Of a stretch of 64,000 bases of DNA, positions 1 to 9,012 are shown one piece after another (the first letter of the stretch is position 1; the number at the start of each line of letters is the position of its first letter). The stretch is taken from the NCBI RefSeq assembly GCF_002868715.1, contig NZ_PKLZ01000001.1, positions 496,001 through 560,000 of the forward strand, read 5' to 3'. Below the pieces are notes generated by a model, which was given only the letters and a program-made list of their open reading frames with translations, ran no database searches and was not told the origin of the DNA. The translations under genes were made by a program, and so were the position numbers. The DNA comes from Kineobactrum sediminis. GTDB lineage: Bacteria > Pseudomonadota > Gammaproteobacteria > Pseudomonadales > Halieaceae.

Positions 1-1401
1 CGTGGCGCCAGCCACGTCGGCCGCGCCACGTGTATTCAGCAGGATATCGGCAAGGGTGGCAAAACCCTTGTCTGCGGTCAGGCCGTTCACCCCCGGAGCC
101 AGTGCCCGCCACTCGCCAGTGCCATCCTCGTTGAAGCGTGCGGCGTACAGGGTACCGTCATCCAGCAGTGAGCCGTCTGCGCTTGCCGGGTGATAGGGCC
201 GGGTGGAGACAAACTTGTAAATATATTCGAACACGGAGTCATCGCCGCTATACAGGACCACCGGCTTGCCTTCCTGCGCGGGGGCAAACACCACGCCCTC
301 GTGGGCAAAGCGGCCCAGGTGGGTGCGCTTGACCGGTACGCTTGCGGGATTGAACGGATCCAGCTCAACCACCCAGCCAAAGCCGTGGGGCTCGTTGCGG
401 TAATCCTGGTGTGGGCTGTTCGCGCGGGGCGTAGCGTCGAAACGGGCATAGATATCCGCCTCCGTACCGGCATTGGCAGCAGCCAGGTGCCAGCGCCAGG
501 CATTCATCGGGCCTACCCCATAACGGGACAGGCTGGCGGGGACGTCGCTGCCCTCGTGCACAAAATAATAGCGCCAGTTTTCCTCACAGGCCAGGTAGGT
601 GCCCCAGGGCGTAACCCCGTGGGAACAATTATTGAGGGTGCCGCGACCAAGAGTGCCTTCCGGGCTGAAACGGGTCTGCAGGCGAGGGTCGCCGCGCAAA
701 GGGCCGCTGAATGCCATCGGCGTCAGCCCGGTGATCCGCCGGTTAAGCGCGTCGCGCACCAGTTCCCAGTGGCCATTTTCACCCCGGCGAATGCGCACGA
801 CACTAACGCCGTGGGCATTCATTTCCTTCAATACCTGGCCGGGATCACGACTGCCATCGACCTTTAGCGGCACATCGTAACTGGCCAGCGCAACACCGGC
901 AGCGGCAGCGTGCATCAGCCGGGGCTCGGCATACTCGTGGTTGAGCACCAGCAAACCCTCACTGGAGCTGCCTGCAAGCGGGAAAAAATGCATACCGTCG
1001 TGATGGGAGCCCATTTGCGTGGCCTGGTCGGCACCGCTGTTATGCTGGCCAAAGGCCGGATAGTCACCGCTGATCGGCTCACCCCAGGGCAACAGCACCT
1101 GTACCCGGTAACCTTCCGGCACCACGGCGGTATCGGCGCGGCTCACCGGAACCGGCTCAAAGCCCAGCAAGTTACTTTTCCGTGGACCCGGCACCCGCGC
1201 ACCCGCCAGGGCCATACCCGACAGGCCGGCCCCGAACAGGCTGGCCACCGCCAGCCCGATACCACCACGCAGAATGTCGCGCCGCGGGTAGCGGGCGGCG
1301 ATCACCGCCTGGAAATCGGGCTGGGACACGGGCGCGCGCCGTGGTTCTTCGTTCGCGGCAAATGAAGGGTCGGCGATACCGGGGATAATACGATCGTTCA
1401 T
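1..1401 (-). CDS. PhoX-type alkaline phosphatase (DUF839), C-terminus outside window
   Basis: A frame open from an ATG at 1401 to the window edge gives 467 codons, so the C-terminal part is missing. Residues 40-60 carry a twin-arginine export signal (YPRRDILRGG followed by a hydrophobic run to about residue 65), so a folded protein is probably sent to the periplasm by Tat. The rest reads like the PhoX/DUF839 family: GxYPAFGQHNSG, LVLNHEY, NNCSHGVTPWGTYL, CEEN, and HEGVVFAP followed by YSGDD. PhoX enzymes are calcium/iron-dependent phosphomonoesterases used to take phosphate from organic esters. It is transcribed away from rep, with about 190 bases between the two starts. A Pho box was not identified. 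The family call is firm; the substrate is inferred from the family. Confidence 0.85.
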   Translation of the reverse strand, partial: MNDRIIPGIADPSFAANEEPRRAPVSQPDFQAVIAARYPRRDILRGGIGLAVASLFGAGLSGMALAGARVPGPRKSNLLGFEPVPVSRADTAVVPEGYRVQVLLPWGEPISGDYPAFGQHNSGADQATQMGSHHDGMHFFPLAGSSSEGLLVLNHEYAEPRLMHAAAAGVALASYDVPLKVDGSRDPGQVLKEMNAHGVSVVRIRRGENGHWELVRDALNRRITGLTPMAFSGPLRGDPRLQTRFSPEGTLGRGTLNNCSHGVTPWGTYLACEENWRYYFVHEGSDVPASLSRYGVGPMNAWRWHLAAANAGTEADIYARFDATPRANSPHQDYRNEPHGFGWVVELDPFNPASVPVKRTHLGRFAHEGVVFAPAQEGKPVVLYSGDDSVFEYIYKFVSTRPYHPASADGSLLDDGTLYAARFNEDGTGEWRALAPGVNGLTADKGFATLADILLNTRGAADVAGAT

Positions 1402-1587
1402 GTGGAGGCCTGCATCGGTCTTCTGGTTCCCGGCCATTATAAGGATTCCAGGAATGGAGTGCGGAGTCTAATCACTGAAGATGACATTATTAATCGTCGC
1501 CCGGCACGAGTTCCTGCTGAGACGCCTGCGCCCCAGGGCCGGTTCCTGTTACACTTGCCGACCATTTCCAGCGCCAGATCAACTTCC

Positions 1588-3585
1588 GTGACCCAACTCA
1601 ATCCACGCCAGCGCGAGGCTGTGCGCTATATCGACGGCCCCATGCTGGTACTGGCCGGTGCCGGCAGCGGCAAGACCAGCGTAATCACCCGGAAAATCGC
1701 CTATCTGGTGGAACAGTGCGGCATCAAGCCGAAGCATATTGCCGCTGTCACCTTTACCAACAAGGCTGCCCGGGAAATGAAGGAGCGGGTGGGCAAACTG
1801 CTCGGCAGTCGCGCCATGGAAGGACTCACGGTAAGCACCTTTCACCAGCTGGGCCTGAAGATCATTCGTGCCGAGAGCAAGACCCTGGGCATGAAAAGAG
1901 GATTTTCCATTTTTGATGGCGAGGACACCCGCAACCTGATCAAGGCCCTGCTGATCCAGGAACACGGCGCCGAGGGCGACCAGGCGCCGCTGATCCAGCA
2001 GCGGATCTCCAACTGGAAAAATGACCGGGTACTACCCGAGGAGGCCCTGGCCCATGCCAAAAGCCCCGCCGACATGCTCTTTGCCCAGGCCTACAAGCGC
2101 TACCGGCAAGCCCTGAAGGCCTATAACGCGCTGGATTTTGATGACCTGATTCTGCTGCCCACCATCCTCTTCGAGCACCAGCCGGACATTCTGGAGAAAT
2201 GGCAGAACCAGCTGCATTACCTGCTGGTGGACGAATACCAGGACACCAACGCCAGCCAGTACCTGCTGGTCCGGCAACTGGTAGGCTTGCGCGGCGGGCT
2301 CACCGTGGTGGGGGATGACGACCAGTCCATTTATGCCTGGCGCGGTGCCCGGCCGGAAAACCTGGCCCTGCTGCAGGAGGATTTCCCGGGTATGCGGGTA
2401 GTCAAACTGGAACAGAACTATCGTTCCACGGCGCGCATTCTCAAAGCCGCCAATATCCTGATCGCCAACAATGCGCACGTGTTTGAAAAGCAACTGTGGA
2501 GTGAACTGGGCTACGGCGATCAGCTGCGAGCCATTCGCTGCACCGACGAACAGCATGAAGTGGATCAGGTGGTGGCGGAGATCCTGGACCACAAACTGCG
2601 CAAGCGTACCCGCTTTGGCGACTATGCCGTGCTGTACCGCGGCAATCACCAGTCGCGGCTGCTGGAACTGGCTTTGCAGCAACAGCAGGTCCCCTATCAC
2701 CTTAGCGGCGGCACGTCGTTTTTTGCCCGCAACGAGGTCAAGGACATCATGGCCTACCTGCGCCTGCTGGTGAACGAAAATGACGATAACGCTTTTTTAC
2801 GTATCGCCAATGTACCCCGTCGCAAACTGGGACCCTCCACCCTCGAAGCCCTGGGCAATTACGCCAACAGCAAACACTGCAGCATGAGCCAGGCCCTGCA
2901 ACATATCGACGGCAGTGTGCTGCCCGAGGCGGGCCTGCGCCGCTTGCGGGAGTTCAACCAGTGGCTCGCCGGCCTGCGCCGCCAGAGTGGGGGCGGCGGC
3001 GGTATCACCGCCATACGCCAGCTGATCCGCGATATTGATTACGCCGACTGGCTGCTGCAACTGAGCTCCAGTGAGGATGTTGCCGAACGGCGCATGGGCA
3101 ATGTCACCTTCCTGGTCGACAGCCTGGAACGGGTAATGCAGGACGACGAACTTGATCTCGATGAAGCCGTGAGCCGCCTGCTGCTGCGGGACATGCTGGA
3201 ACAACAGGAGGACGAGGACGCCAGCCCCGACAATGTGCAGCTGATGACCCTGCACGCCTCCAAGGGCCTGGAATTCCCCCACGTGTTCATTATCGGCATG
3301 GAAGAAAACCTGCTGCCACACCGCGCCAGTATCGAGGAAGACAATATTTCCGAGGAGCGCCGCCTGGCCTATGTCGGCATTACCCGGGCACAGCAGACGC
3401 TAACCATGACCATGGCCCTGAAGCGACGCCAGTACGGCGAAATCATCAGCTGCGAACCCAGCCGTTTCCTCGCCGAACTACCGATAGATGACCTGCAGTG
3501 GCAGGGCGGCGATGCCGACACCGCCGAGGCCAATGAACAGCGCGCCAGTGAAACCCTGAGCAGCCTGAAGTCCCTGTTCAGCTGA
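1588..3585 (+). CDS. rep: ATP-dependent DNA helicase Rep
   Basis: 665-residue superfamily 1A helicase, close to the 673 residues of E. coli Rep. The Q motif and Walker A (LAGAGSGKT) lie in the first 35 residues, then VTFTNKAAREM (Ia), DEYQDTN (Walker B), GDDDQSIYAWRGA (III), QNYRS (IV), LMTLHASKGLEF (V) and VGITRAQ (VI), all intact. Rep unwinds DNA 3'-5' and clears proteins ahead of the replication fork. The frame is open upstream to 1402, but the conserved N-terminus begins at a GTG at 1588 (VTQLNPRQREAV), so I set the start there. It is followed at once by a strong inverted repeat that serves as terminator. UvrD is the closest alternative, but the N-terminal wording and the length fit Rep. 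Confidence 0.93.
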   Translation: MTQLNPRQREAVRYIDGPMLVLAGAGSGKTSVITRKIAYLVEQCGIKPKHIAAVTFTNKAAREMKERVGKLLGSRAMEGLTVSTFHQLGLKIIRAESKTLGMKRGFSIFDGEDTRNLIKALLIQEHGAEGDQAPLIQQRISNWKNDRVLPEEALAHAKSPADMLFAQAYKRYRQALKAYNALDFDDLILLPTILFEHQPDILEKWQNQLHYLLVDEYQDTNASQYLLVRQLVGLRGGLTVVGDDDQSIYAWRGARPENLALLQEDFPGMRVVKLEQNYRSTARILKAANILIANNAHVFEKQLWSELGYGDQLRAIRCTDEQHEVDQVVAEILDHKLRKRTRFGDYAVLYRGNHQSRLLELALQQQQVPYHLSGGTSFFARNEVKDIMAYLRLLVNENDDNAFLRIANVPRRKLGPSTLEALGNYANSKHCSMSQALQHIDGSVLPEAGLRRLREFNQWLAGLRRQSGGGGGITAIRQLIRDIDYADWLLQLSSSEDVAERRMGNVTFLVDSLERVMQDDELDLDEAVSRLLLRDMLEQQEDEDASPDNVQLMTLHASKGLEFPHVFIIGMEENLLPHRASIEEDNISEERRLAYVGITRAQQTLTMTMALKRRQYGEIISCEPSRFLAELPIDDLQWQGGDADTAEANEQRASETLSSLKSLFS

Positions 3586-3609
3586 ATTCAACCCGCTCCT
3601 GGCTTCAAA

Positions 3610-3653
3610 CTGAAAAGGCCCCCATGCCGGTTCCGGCATGGGGGCCTTTTCAG
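3610..3653. terminator. Bidirectional terminator hairpin between rep and cytochrome c5
   Basis: Perfect inverted repeat with 21-base arms (3610-3630 and 3633-3653) and a two-base centre. The GC core is flanked by AAAA on one side and TTTT on the other, so transcripts from both converging genes would end in a stem plus U run. It lies 24 bases after the rep stop and 20 bases from the cytochrome stop. Confidence 0.9.
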
Positions 3654-3672
3654 TGGTGCTGTCGCGATGCTA

Positions 3673-4101
3673 TCAGCGGCTGTTCTCGACCATGTAATCA
3701 ACAGCGGCGATCACCTCATCGTCGGAGCAGTCCATACAACCACCCTTGGCGATCATACCGGTTCCCGCGATACCGTTAACACCCGCGTCATACAAGACAT
3801 CCATGCCCTTGGCTATACGGTCGGCCCAGGCCTCCACATCACCCACGACCGGTGCCCCGGCCGCGCCGGAGGCATGACAGGCCAGGCAGGCGGCGTTATA
3901 AACATCCTCACCCGAGCGAGCCACCGCATCTTCCGCCGCGGCGGCAGGGCCACCGCAGGTGGTGTCACCTTGCAGGCATACTTCGCCGAAGGGCTTGATA
4001 CGCGCCTCGACTTCCGCGCGCTGTTTGTCGGTCAGGTTGACCGCGCCCGCTGCCATCGCCACACCTAACACCACCATACTTAAAACAATTCGGCTGATCA
4101 C
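3673..4101 (-). CDS. Cytochrome c5-type monoheme protein
   Basis: 142 residues with an N-terminal signal peptide (hydrophobic run about residues 5-18, AMAAGA cleavage region) and one heme c motif CLACH around residue 85, followed by GAPVVGD and a methionine-rich second half (GMDVLY, GTGMIAKGG) that supplies the distal Met ligand. A C-terminal CMDCSDDEV pair is the extra cysteine pair typical of cytochrome c5. The GTG at 4101 is preceded by GAGAGGA at good spacing; a longer frame from 4140 lacks such a site. The protein should be a periplasmic electron carrier to terminal oxidases or other reductases. It stands alone, convergent with rep. Confidence 0.85.
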   Translation of the reverse strand: MISRIVLSMVVLGVAMAAGAVNLTDKQRAEVEARIKPFGEVCLQGDTTCGGPAAAAEDAVARSGEDVYNAACLACHASGAAGAPVVGDVEAWADRIAKGMDVLYDAGVNGIAGTGMIAKGGCMDCSDDEVIAAVDYMVENSR

Positions 4102-4256
4102 TACGCTATCCTCTCGGGTTTGGGGGCGCATTATAGCCACTTATGCGCTGCGGGAAAACTCGCCACAATGCCACAAACACCCTAAAGGAACAGATACTGG
4201 CCCCGAGAAGGGATTTCCCCGTACCATAGGGCATCCATCCTCTTCGGACTGCCATT

Positions 4257-4883
4257 ATGAAACTGTATACCTTTGACGCCGCCCCGAACGCCCGCCGCCT
4301 GCAAATGTTACTGGACTACAAGGGTATCGAGATCGATACCGAGCAGGTGAACATGATGAAGCTGGAGCAGCTGGGAGAAGATTTCCGTCGAATCAACCCT
4401 TTGGGCACCGTGCCCGCGCTGGTACTGGACGACGGCACAGTCCTCACGGAAGTGATCGGCGCCTGTGTCTATCTCGAAGAACTGTACCCGGAGCGACCGC
4501 TAATGGGCACCGGTGCGCTGCAAAAAGCCCTGGTAATAAGCTGGTGTCATCGGCTCTTCAATACGCTGTTTCACCCGATCGCCGAAGTCTTCCGCAACGG
4601 TAACCCGGCCTTTGCCGGCCGCGCGCTGCCCGGCCCGATCAGCCTGGAACAGATACCGGCACTGGTTGAGCGTGGTCGTGCGCGCCTTGAAGGTGGCTGG
4701 ACCATGGTAGACGCCGCACTGGCAGACAGTAAGTTCCTGGTGAATGACACCTTCTCAATGGCTGATATCGACCTGCTGACCTGCGTCGAGTTTGCCGGCT
4801 GGATCAAGGAGGCTGTTCCCGAGAGCTGCAGCAACATTCACGCCTGGCTGCCCCGTGCCAAAGCGGCACTCGCAGGCGACTAA
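4257..4883 (+). CDS. Glutathione S-transferase family protein
   Basis: 208 residues with the usual GST plan: a thioredoxin-like N-terminal domain (MKLYTFDAAPNARR, then NPLGTVPALVLDDGTVLTE with the cis-proline and the glutathione-contacting Glu) and an all-alpha C-terminal domain containing FSMADIDLLT, the N-capping box motif. The active-site position near residue 9-11 is Pro-Asn-Ala rather than a clear Ser/Cys, so catalytic class is uncertain. It could be a detoxification enzyme or a stress-related GST. Divergent from the cytochrome c5 gene, and followed 34 bases later by the DUF3080 lipoprotein gene, possibly in one transcript. Confidence 0.85.
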   Translation: MKLYTFDAAPNARRLQMLLDYKGIEIDTEQVNMMKLEQLGEDFRRINPLGTVPALVLDDGTVLTEVIGACVYLEELYPERPLMGTGALQKALVISWCHRLFNTLFHPIAEVFRNGNPAFAGRALPGPISLEQIPALVERGRARLEGGWTMVDAALADSKFLVNDTFSMADIDLLTCVEFAGWIKEAVPESCSNIHAWLPRAKAALAGD

Positions 4884-4917
4884 CCGACGCGCAGCCGGCG
4901 CTGGCTATCACCCGGCT

Positions 4918-5964
4918 GTGCGTTATTACCGGCGGCAGCGGCCCGGTCGAGCCATTTTTACGAGCTTGGCGGGGCTGCTGTTGCTGCTACTCGCCGGTTG
5001 CGGCGGCAAGGGCCCGGACGCGGCGCTGGAAACCTATCTTGAGCGGCTGGCACGCCCGCTGGATACACCGATACCGGAATTGCAGGCGCAAACCGTGCCG
5101 CGGATGCCGCCGCGCCGGGAGCTCCAGCTTGAAACCGTGCCGGGAAACCTGGGGGCGCTGGACTTCCTGGCACTGACCGGCTGCGAAGTGCAGATCACCA
5201 TCGGCAAGCGCAATAGCAGCCTGGGGCTCATGGCAACACCGTCGCAACGCCTGTTACTGGAGCTGGAATTCCTGCAGCTGGCACCGGCGTGTATCACCAC
5301 GCTGCGCGCCGAGGGTCGCGATGCCCTGGCCAATGACCTGGAACAGGCACGGCGGCAGAAAACGGCGCAGCTGCCGACCTTGATATTCAATGCCACCCTG
5401 GCGAGTCACGAGTACCGGAAACTGTGGCAAGTGCCCCCGCTACTGGGAGATTACCCGGCGGCAACCAGCAGTAGCGTGTTCTCGGCACTGGCGGCCATCA
5501 ATGGCGCCACCGAGCGCTGGCTGGCGGGAGATTACCGGGCGGATAATCTCGACTTCGAAGTTCAGCTGAGCGAAGTGGCCAAGGGGGATGGCGGCGCCCT
5601 GCTCAAGGCCCTTGCATTACAGGCGGAATCACTCGAGTCCGGCAACGCTCTGCTGGAGCGGCGCCTGCAACAGGGGCCGCTGTGCAGGGGTGAGTTCCGG
5701 CCCGCCGCTGCCGACATCGTACGCACCGTGATTGAGAAGTACTTTGTCGGCGCCATTCAACCATGGTCAGCGGCCCTGGGACGGCGCCAGCACGAGTTGT
5801 TGCCGTTGATCAGGGACCTCGAGGATCAGCTGGACAGCGTCATGCCCCCTGCATACCGCGACTGGCAACAGCAACGAAATAGCCGGATCAAGCGCTGGGC
5901 CGGCGCGCCGCGCGAGCACGTGGCAACCCTGCAGGATCTGCTAGACTCATGTGAACCGGCGTAA
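4918..5964 (+). CDS. DUF3080-like lipoprotein
   Basis: About 348 residues from a GTG at 4918. An N-terminal hydrophobic segment ends in the lipobox LAGCG, so it is probably an outer-membrane-directed lipoprotein. The body is helix-rich and includes LDFLALTGCEVQITIGKRNSSLG and LEFLQLAPACI, wording I associate with the DUF3080 family of Pseudomonas relatives; function is unknown. No good ribosome-binding site is visible before 4918 and the frame stays open upstream into the GST gene, so the start is uncertain by up to about 40 codons; the lipobox fixes the mature end. Two paired cysteines (in TGCEV and PACIT) may form a disulfide. Confidence 0.7.
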   Translation: MRYYRRQRPGRAIFTSLAGLLLLLLAGCGGKGPDAALETYLERLARPLDTPIPELQAQTVPRMPPRRELQLETVPGNLGALDFLALTGCEVQITIGKRNSSLGLMATPSQRLLLELEFLQLAPACITTLRAEGRDALANDLEQARRQKTAQLPTLIFNATLASHEYRKLWQVPPLLGDYPAATSSSVFSALAAINGATERWLAGDYRADNLDFEVQLSEVAKGDGGALLKALALQAESLESGNALLERRLQQGPLCRGEFRPAAADIVRTVIEKYFVGAIQPWSAALGRRQHELLPLIRDLEDQLDSVMPPAYRDWQQQRNSRIKRWAGAPREHVATLQDLLDSCEPA

Positions 5965-6033
5965 GGTGACAAGCCCGCCTACGGGAAACTGCAACGCCTG
6001 ACCTGAGCCACCGTTGTTGTTTTGGAGTCCAGC

Positions 6034-6648
6034 ATGAACATCAAGCCAGTATCTGTAACCTGTCGTATCGGCCTTCTCATCCTGGGCGCGGTGTTCATTA
6101 CCGCCTGTGCCGTCGGGCCACCCAAGCCCGATATAGACTTCAAGCCGGGTTATGATTTCAGCGAAGTACAAACCGTGGCCTTTTACGAAAACTCCGGCCT
6201 GGTGGAGGGCGATAACCCATTACAGCTCAGCGATATGCAGAAAAACCGGATTGACGCCGCGATCGCACACGCGCTGCGCAATAAAGGCCTGGAGCTTGTG
6301 GACGATGCCGACAAAGCCGATATGCTGGTCAGCTGGCACCTTGTTACCCAGTTCAAGACCGACGTGCGTACTCGCCCCTATCCCAGCACGATGAGCCTTT
6401 ATTACGGTTACAATCGCTACAGCCTTTACAATTGCTGGGGGTGCATCGGAACTCCCACGGACATTTCAGTCAGGGACTACACCGAGGGCACCTTTATCGT
6501 CGATATGATCGACCCGGAACTTGAGCAGTCGGTATGGCGAGGCATTATCCGCACCCGCCTGTACGACGAGCAGGTTCAGAACCAGGCCGAATACAATGAG
6601 GCCGCCGAAGCGATTTTTGCGAAGTTCCCTCCCCCCACAAGCGTGTAA
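6034..6648 (+). CDS. DUF4136-domain lipoprotein
   Basis: 204 residues. A short signal peptide ends at the lipobox ITAC, followed by the DUF4136 signature: DFKPGYDFSEVQTVAF, then ALRNKGLELVDDADKADMLVSWHLV and a late TEGTFIVDMIDPE with LEQSVWRGI. Proteins of this family are small envelope lipoproteins of unknown role. A GGAG sits 7 bases before the ATG at 6034; an ATG four codons upstream lacks one. There is a Tyr/Cys-rich insertion (YYGYNRYSLYNCWGC) in the middle. Separated from the tRNA promoter by only a few bases. Confidence 0.75.
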   Translation: MNIKPVSVTCRIGLLILGAVFITACAVGPPKPDIDFKPGYDFSEVQTVAFYENSGLVEGDNPLQLSDMQKNRIDAAIAHALRNKGLELVDDADKADMLVSWHLVTQFKTDVRTRPYPSTMSLYYGYNRYSLYNCWGCIGTPTDISVRDYTEGTFIVDMIDPELEQSVWRGIIRTRLYDEQVQNQAEYNEAAEAIFAKFPPPTSV

Positions 6649-6655
6649 CCATCTA

Positions 6656-6684
6656 TTGAGCCTGCGGGCGGGCTTTGCTATAGT
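6656..6684 (+). promoter_or_regulatory. Predicted sigma-70 promoter of tRNA-Arg
   Basis: TTGAGC (6656-6661) and TATAGT (6679-6684) with an exact 17-base spacer, followed by a GC-rich discriminator (CCGCCG), the pattern expected of a stringently controlled stable-RNA promoter. Leader to the mature tRNA is about 88 bases. Confidence 0.7.
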
Positions 6685-6777
6685 CCGCCGTCCTCAAAAG
6701 CGTCATTGGAAAATGGCGCCCCGAGGCAATGCCGACAGCGGCAGCAGGCCCCGAGCCTGCAACAACATCGTGTTTTT

Positions 6778-6854
<77 letters not shown>

Positions 6855-6899
6855 TATTTACTGGGGACTTTACAACAACGAACCCAGGATTCCGGACTC

Positions 6900-8201
6900 A
6901 TGTACCCACACATCAAAATGCTCAAAAACCGGCTCTGGATCGCGGCGACAGTAATAACTGTTGGCATCAGCGGCGTGGTAATGGCTGATACCCGGCAGGA
7001 TCAGGCGGCGTGGATGGAAGGTTTTCCGCCGCCGCAAGGCAGTATCATCCGCAACAGCGATCGCGACTTCTTTTCCTTTCCCAAGTTGACCTGGTCAGTT
7101 TGCCACCTTCGCCAGCTGCTGCCGACCAAAGCGGTATCACGGGGCCTCGCCGCGCCTGTCCCGTTCGAATATCGGCCGGACCGCAACATTGACCAAATCG
7201 AGTTCCGGCGCAGCGATACCGGGGAAACGATGAGCTGGGCAGAGGCCTACACCGCAAATCACACCGATGGGCTCATTGTTCTGCACAAGGGAAAAGTGCT
7301 GTATGAGCGCTATTCGGGATGCCTGGACGAGCTTGGAAAACACGCCATCATGTCGATGACCAAGTCCATCGTGGGACTCATGGCGGAGATACTGATTGCC
7401 GAAGGGGTCCTCGATGAACACGCGCTCGCCGGCGAGCTCGTTCCCGAGCTCAAAGCCGGTGCTTTTGGCAATGCCACACTGCGACAGATTCTGAACATGA
7501 CAACCGGGCTGAAATACAGCGAGGATTACACCGATCCCAAGGCCGATGTCTGGGTATATAACGAAGCCGCAAGTCCCCTGCCCAAACCTCCCGGATTCGA
7601 GGGCCCGCGAAGTTATTTTGAATATCTGCAGACTATTGAGCCCGAGGGTCAACACGGCGAGGCCTTTGCCTATAAAACCATAAACGTTGATGCGGTGGGA
7701 TGGATCATTGCCAGAGCCACCGGGAAGTCGATAGCGGAGCTTCTGTCTGAGCGCATCTGGCAGAAAATAGGCGCCGAACAAGAGGCTTATTTTACCATCG
7801 ATTCAATTGGAACCCCTTTCGCGGGTGGAGGCCTTAGCGGCGGCTTGAGAGACCTGGCCCGTATAGGCCAGCTGATGCTTGATGAAGGCTCACTCAACGG
7901 CGAGCAGCTGATTCCCAAAGATGCGATAAAAAGTATCACTGCCGGTGCGAACCCCGAGGATTTCGCCAAAGCGGGGTACGACACCATCCCGAATGGCAGC
8001 TATAAAAGCCTTTGGTGGCTTTTTCACAATGACAATGGTGCCTATGCGGCCAGAGGTGTTCATGGCCAGACGATCTATATTGATCCCACGGCGCAGATGG
8101 TCATTGTCCGCTTTGCCTCGCACCCAACCCCAGGCAACGCTGCCAACGACCCAACGTCCCTGCCAGCTTACCAGGCGCTGGCTGACTATCTGCTGAACTG
8201 A
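6900..8201 (+). CDS. Exported serine hydrolase of the beta-lactamase class C / NylB type
   Basis: 433 residues with an N-terminal signal peptide (hydrophobic about 12-28, VMA/DT cleavage). The nucleophile motif SMTK (SxxK) follows AIM at about residue 150, with a downstream YKTIN segment supplying the general-base Tyr and a GVHGQTIYID segment in place of the KTG box. GLSGGLRDLARIGQLML and WWLFHNDNGAYAARG are typical of esterase/6-aminohexanoate-dimer hydrolase relatives rather than true beta-lactamases. Expected to cleave an ester or amide in the periplasm; the substrate cannot be read from sequence. It stands alone between tRNA-Arg and dps. Confidence 0.8.
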   Translation: MYPHIKMLKNRLWIAATVITVGISGVVMADTRQDQAAWMEGFPPPQGSIIRNSDRDFFSFPKLTWSVCHLRQLLPTKAVSRGLAAPVPFEYRPDRNIDQIEFRRSDTGETMSWAEAYTANHTDGLIVLHKGKVLYERYSGCLDELGKHAIMSMTKSIVGLMAEILIAEGVLDEHALAGELVPELKAGAFGNATLRQILNMTTGLKYSEDYTDPKADVWVYNEAASPLPKPPGFEGPRSYFEYLQTIEPEGQHGEAFAYKTINVDAVGWIIARATGKSIAELLSERIWQKIGAEQEAYFTIDSIGTPFAGGGLSGGLRDLARIGQLMLDEGSLNGEQLIPKDAIKSITAGANPEDFAKAGYDTIPNGSYKSLWWLFHNDNGAYAARGVHGQTIYIDPTAQMVIVRFASHPTPGNAANDPTSLPAYQALADYLLN

Positions 8202-8300
8202 GCTTCCGGAGATAAGGGTCTTCAACTACAACGAATCTCAGCTTCATATTAACTCAACAGCCATACCGGGCAATGAACGCTATACTCGCTTCACTCAAAC

Positions 8301-8320
8301 GCACCCCGATGATGGGGTGC
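8301..8320 (+). other. Short hairpin just upstream of the dps ribosome-binding site
   Basis: GCACCCC (8301-8307) and GGGGTGC (8314-8320) with a six-base loop, ending 4 bases before the AAGGAG of dps. It lacks a T tract, so it is more likely a 5'-UTR structure or operator than a terminator. Function inferred only from position. Confidence 0.4.
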
Positions 8321-8338
8321 CGAGAAGGAGAACGAGTA

Positions 8339-8809
8339 ATGAGCAGCATCGATATTGGTATCAGTGAACAGGATCGCAACGAAGTGGCGGAAGGACTGAA
8401 GTGCCTGCTGGCTGACTCCTATACCCTGTATCTGCAAACCCACTACTTCCACTGGAACGTGACCGGGCCCCAGTTCCGCGAGCTGCACCTGATGTTCGAG
8501 GAGCATTACCTGGAACTGGCCACCGCGGTGGACGATATCGCCGAGAGAATCCGTACCCTCGATGTCTTTGCGCCCGGCACCTACAAGGCTTTTGCCGAGC
8601 TCAGCGCCATTAAGGAAGTGGAAGCATTACCGGCCGCGAAGGACATGGTGACCACCTTGACCGAAGGCCACGAACAGGTGGTTAAAACCTGCCGCAAGGC
8701 GCTCAAGGTGGCACAGCAGGCCGATGATGAATCCTCGGCAGCGCTGATCTCGGACCGCATGCGCGTCCACGAAAAGACCGCCTGGATGCTGCGGGCACTC
8801 AATAGCTGA
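8339..8809 (+). CDS. dps: Dps-family ferritin-like DNA-protection protein
   Basis: 156 residues. The ferroxidase signature is complete: [16 protein letters not shown], then [19 protein letters not shown], giving the His, His, Asp and Glu ligands at the dimer interface. These dodecameric proteins oxidise iron with peroxide and store it, protecting DNA. The ATG at 8339 has AAGGAG 8 bases upstream; an in-frame extension to 8273 lies upstream of that site and is not needed. The short N-terminal tail has no lysine-rich DNA-binding stretch, so DNA binding may be weak. Followed directly by the palindromic repeat element. Confidence 0.92.
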   Translation: MSSIDIGISEQDRNEVAEGLKCLLADSYTLYLQTHYFHWNVTGPQFRELHLMFEEHYLELATAVDDIAERIRTLDVFAPGTYKAFAELSAIKEVEALPAAKDMVTTLTEGHEQVVKTCRKALKVAQQADDESSAALISDRMRVHEKTAWMLRALNS

Positions 8810-8822
8810 TTCTAGAACCCCT

Positions 8823-9006
8823 GGGGTCAGGTCTCGCATTGTAGCATTTGGCCATATTGAGGTGGGAGCTGGGGTCAGGTCTCGCTTTGTAGCACCGATG
8901 CGTTATCAAGCCGTTATCGCAGATATCCAGACGGTGCTACAAAGCGAGACCTGACCCAGGCCCTTCAAGCGCCATCACCAAATGCTACAATGCGAGACCT
9001 GACCCC
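8823..9006. repeat. Nested palindromic repeat element (REP/MITE-like)
   Basis: 184 bases built as two nested inverted repeats. The outer arms (8823-8851 and 8978-9006) are a perfect 29-base inverted pair; the inner arms (8871-8896 and 8933-8957) pair over 25 bases. All four arms share the core GGGGTCAGGTCTCGC, then A or T, then TTGTAGCA. A further 24-base copy of the outer arm lies at 40707-40730. No open reading frame is inside. The ends GGGGTCAG/CTGACCCC resemble repeats mobilised by REP-associated tyrosine transposases, but no transposase is in the window. It fills the gap between dps and the SDR gene, whose stop is 7 bases away. Confidence 0.85.
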
Positions 9007-9012
9007 ATACTG

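Noticed and set aside
190-867. Long plus-strand frame at the left edge
   Set aside because: It is antisense to the PhoX-type gene, which has a Tat signal and family motifs throughout.
8823-9006. CRISPR-like array
   Set aside because: The repeats are inverted pairs with no regularly sized spacers, and no cas genes are present.
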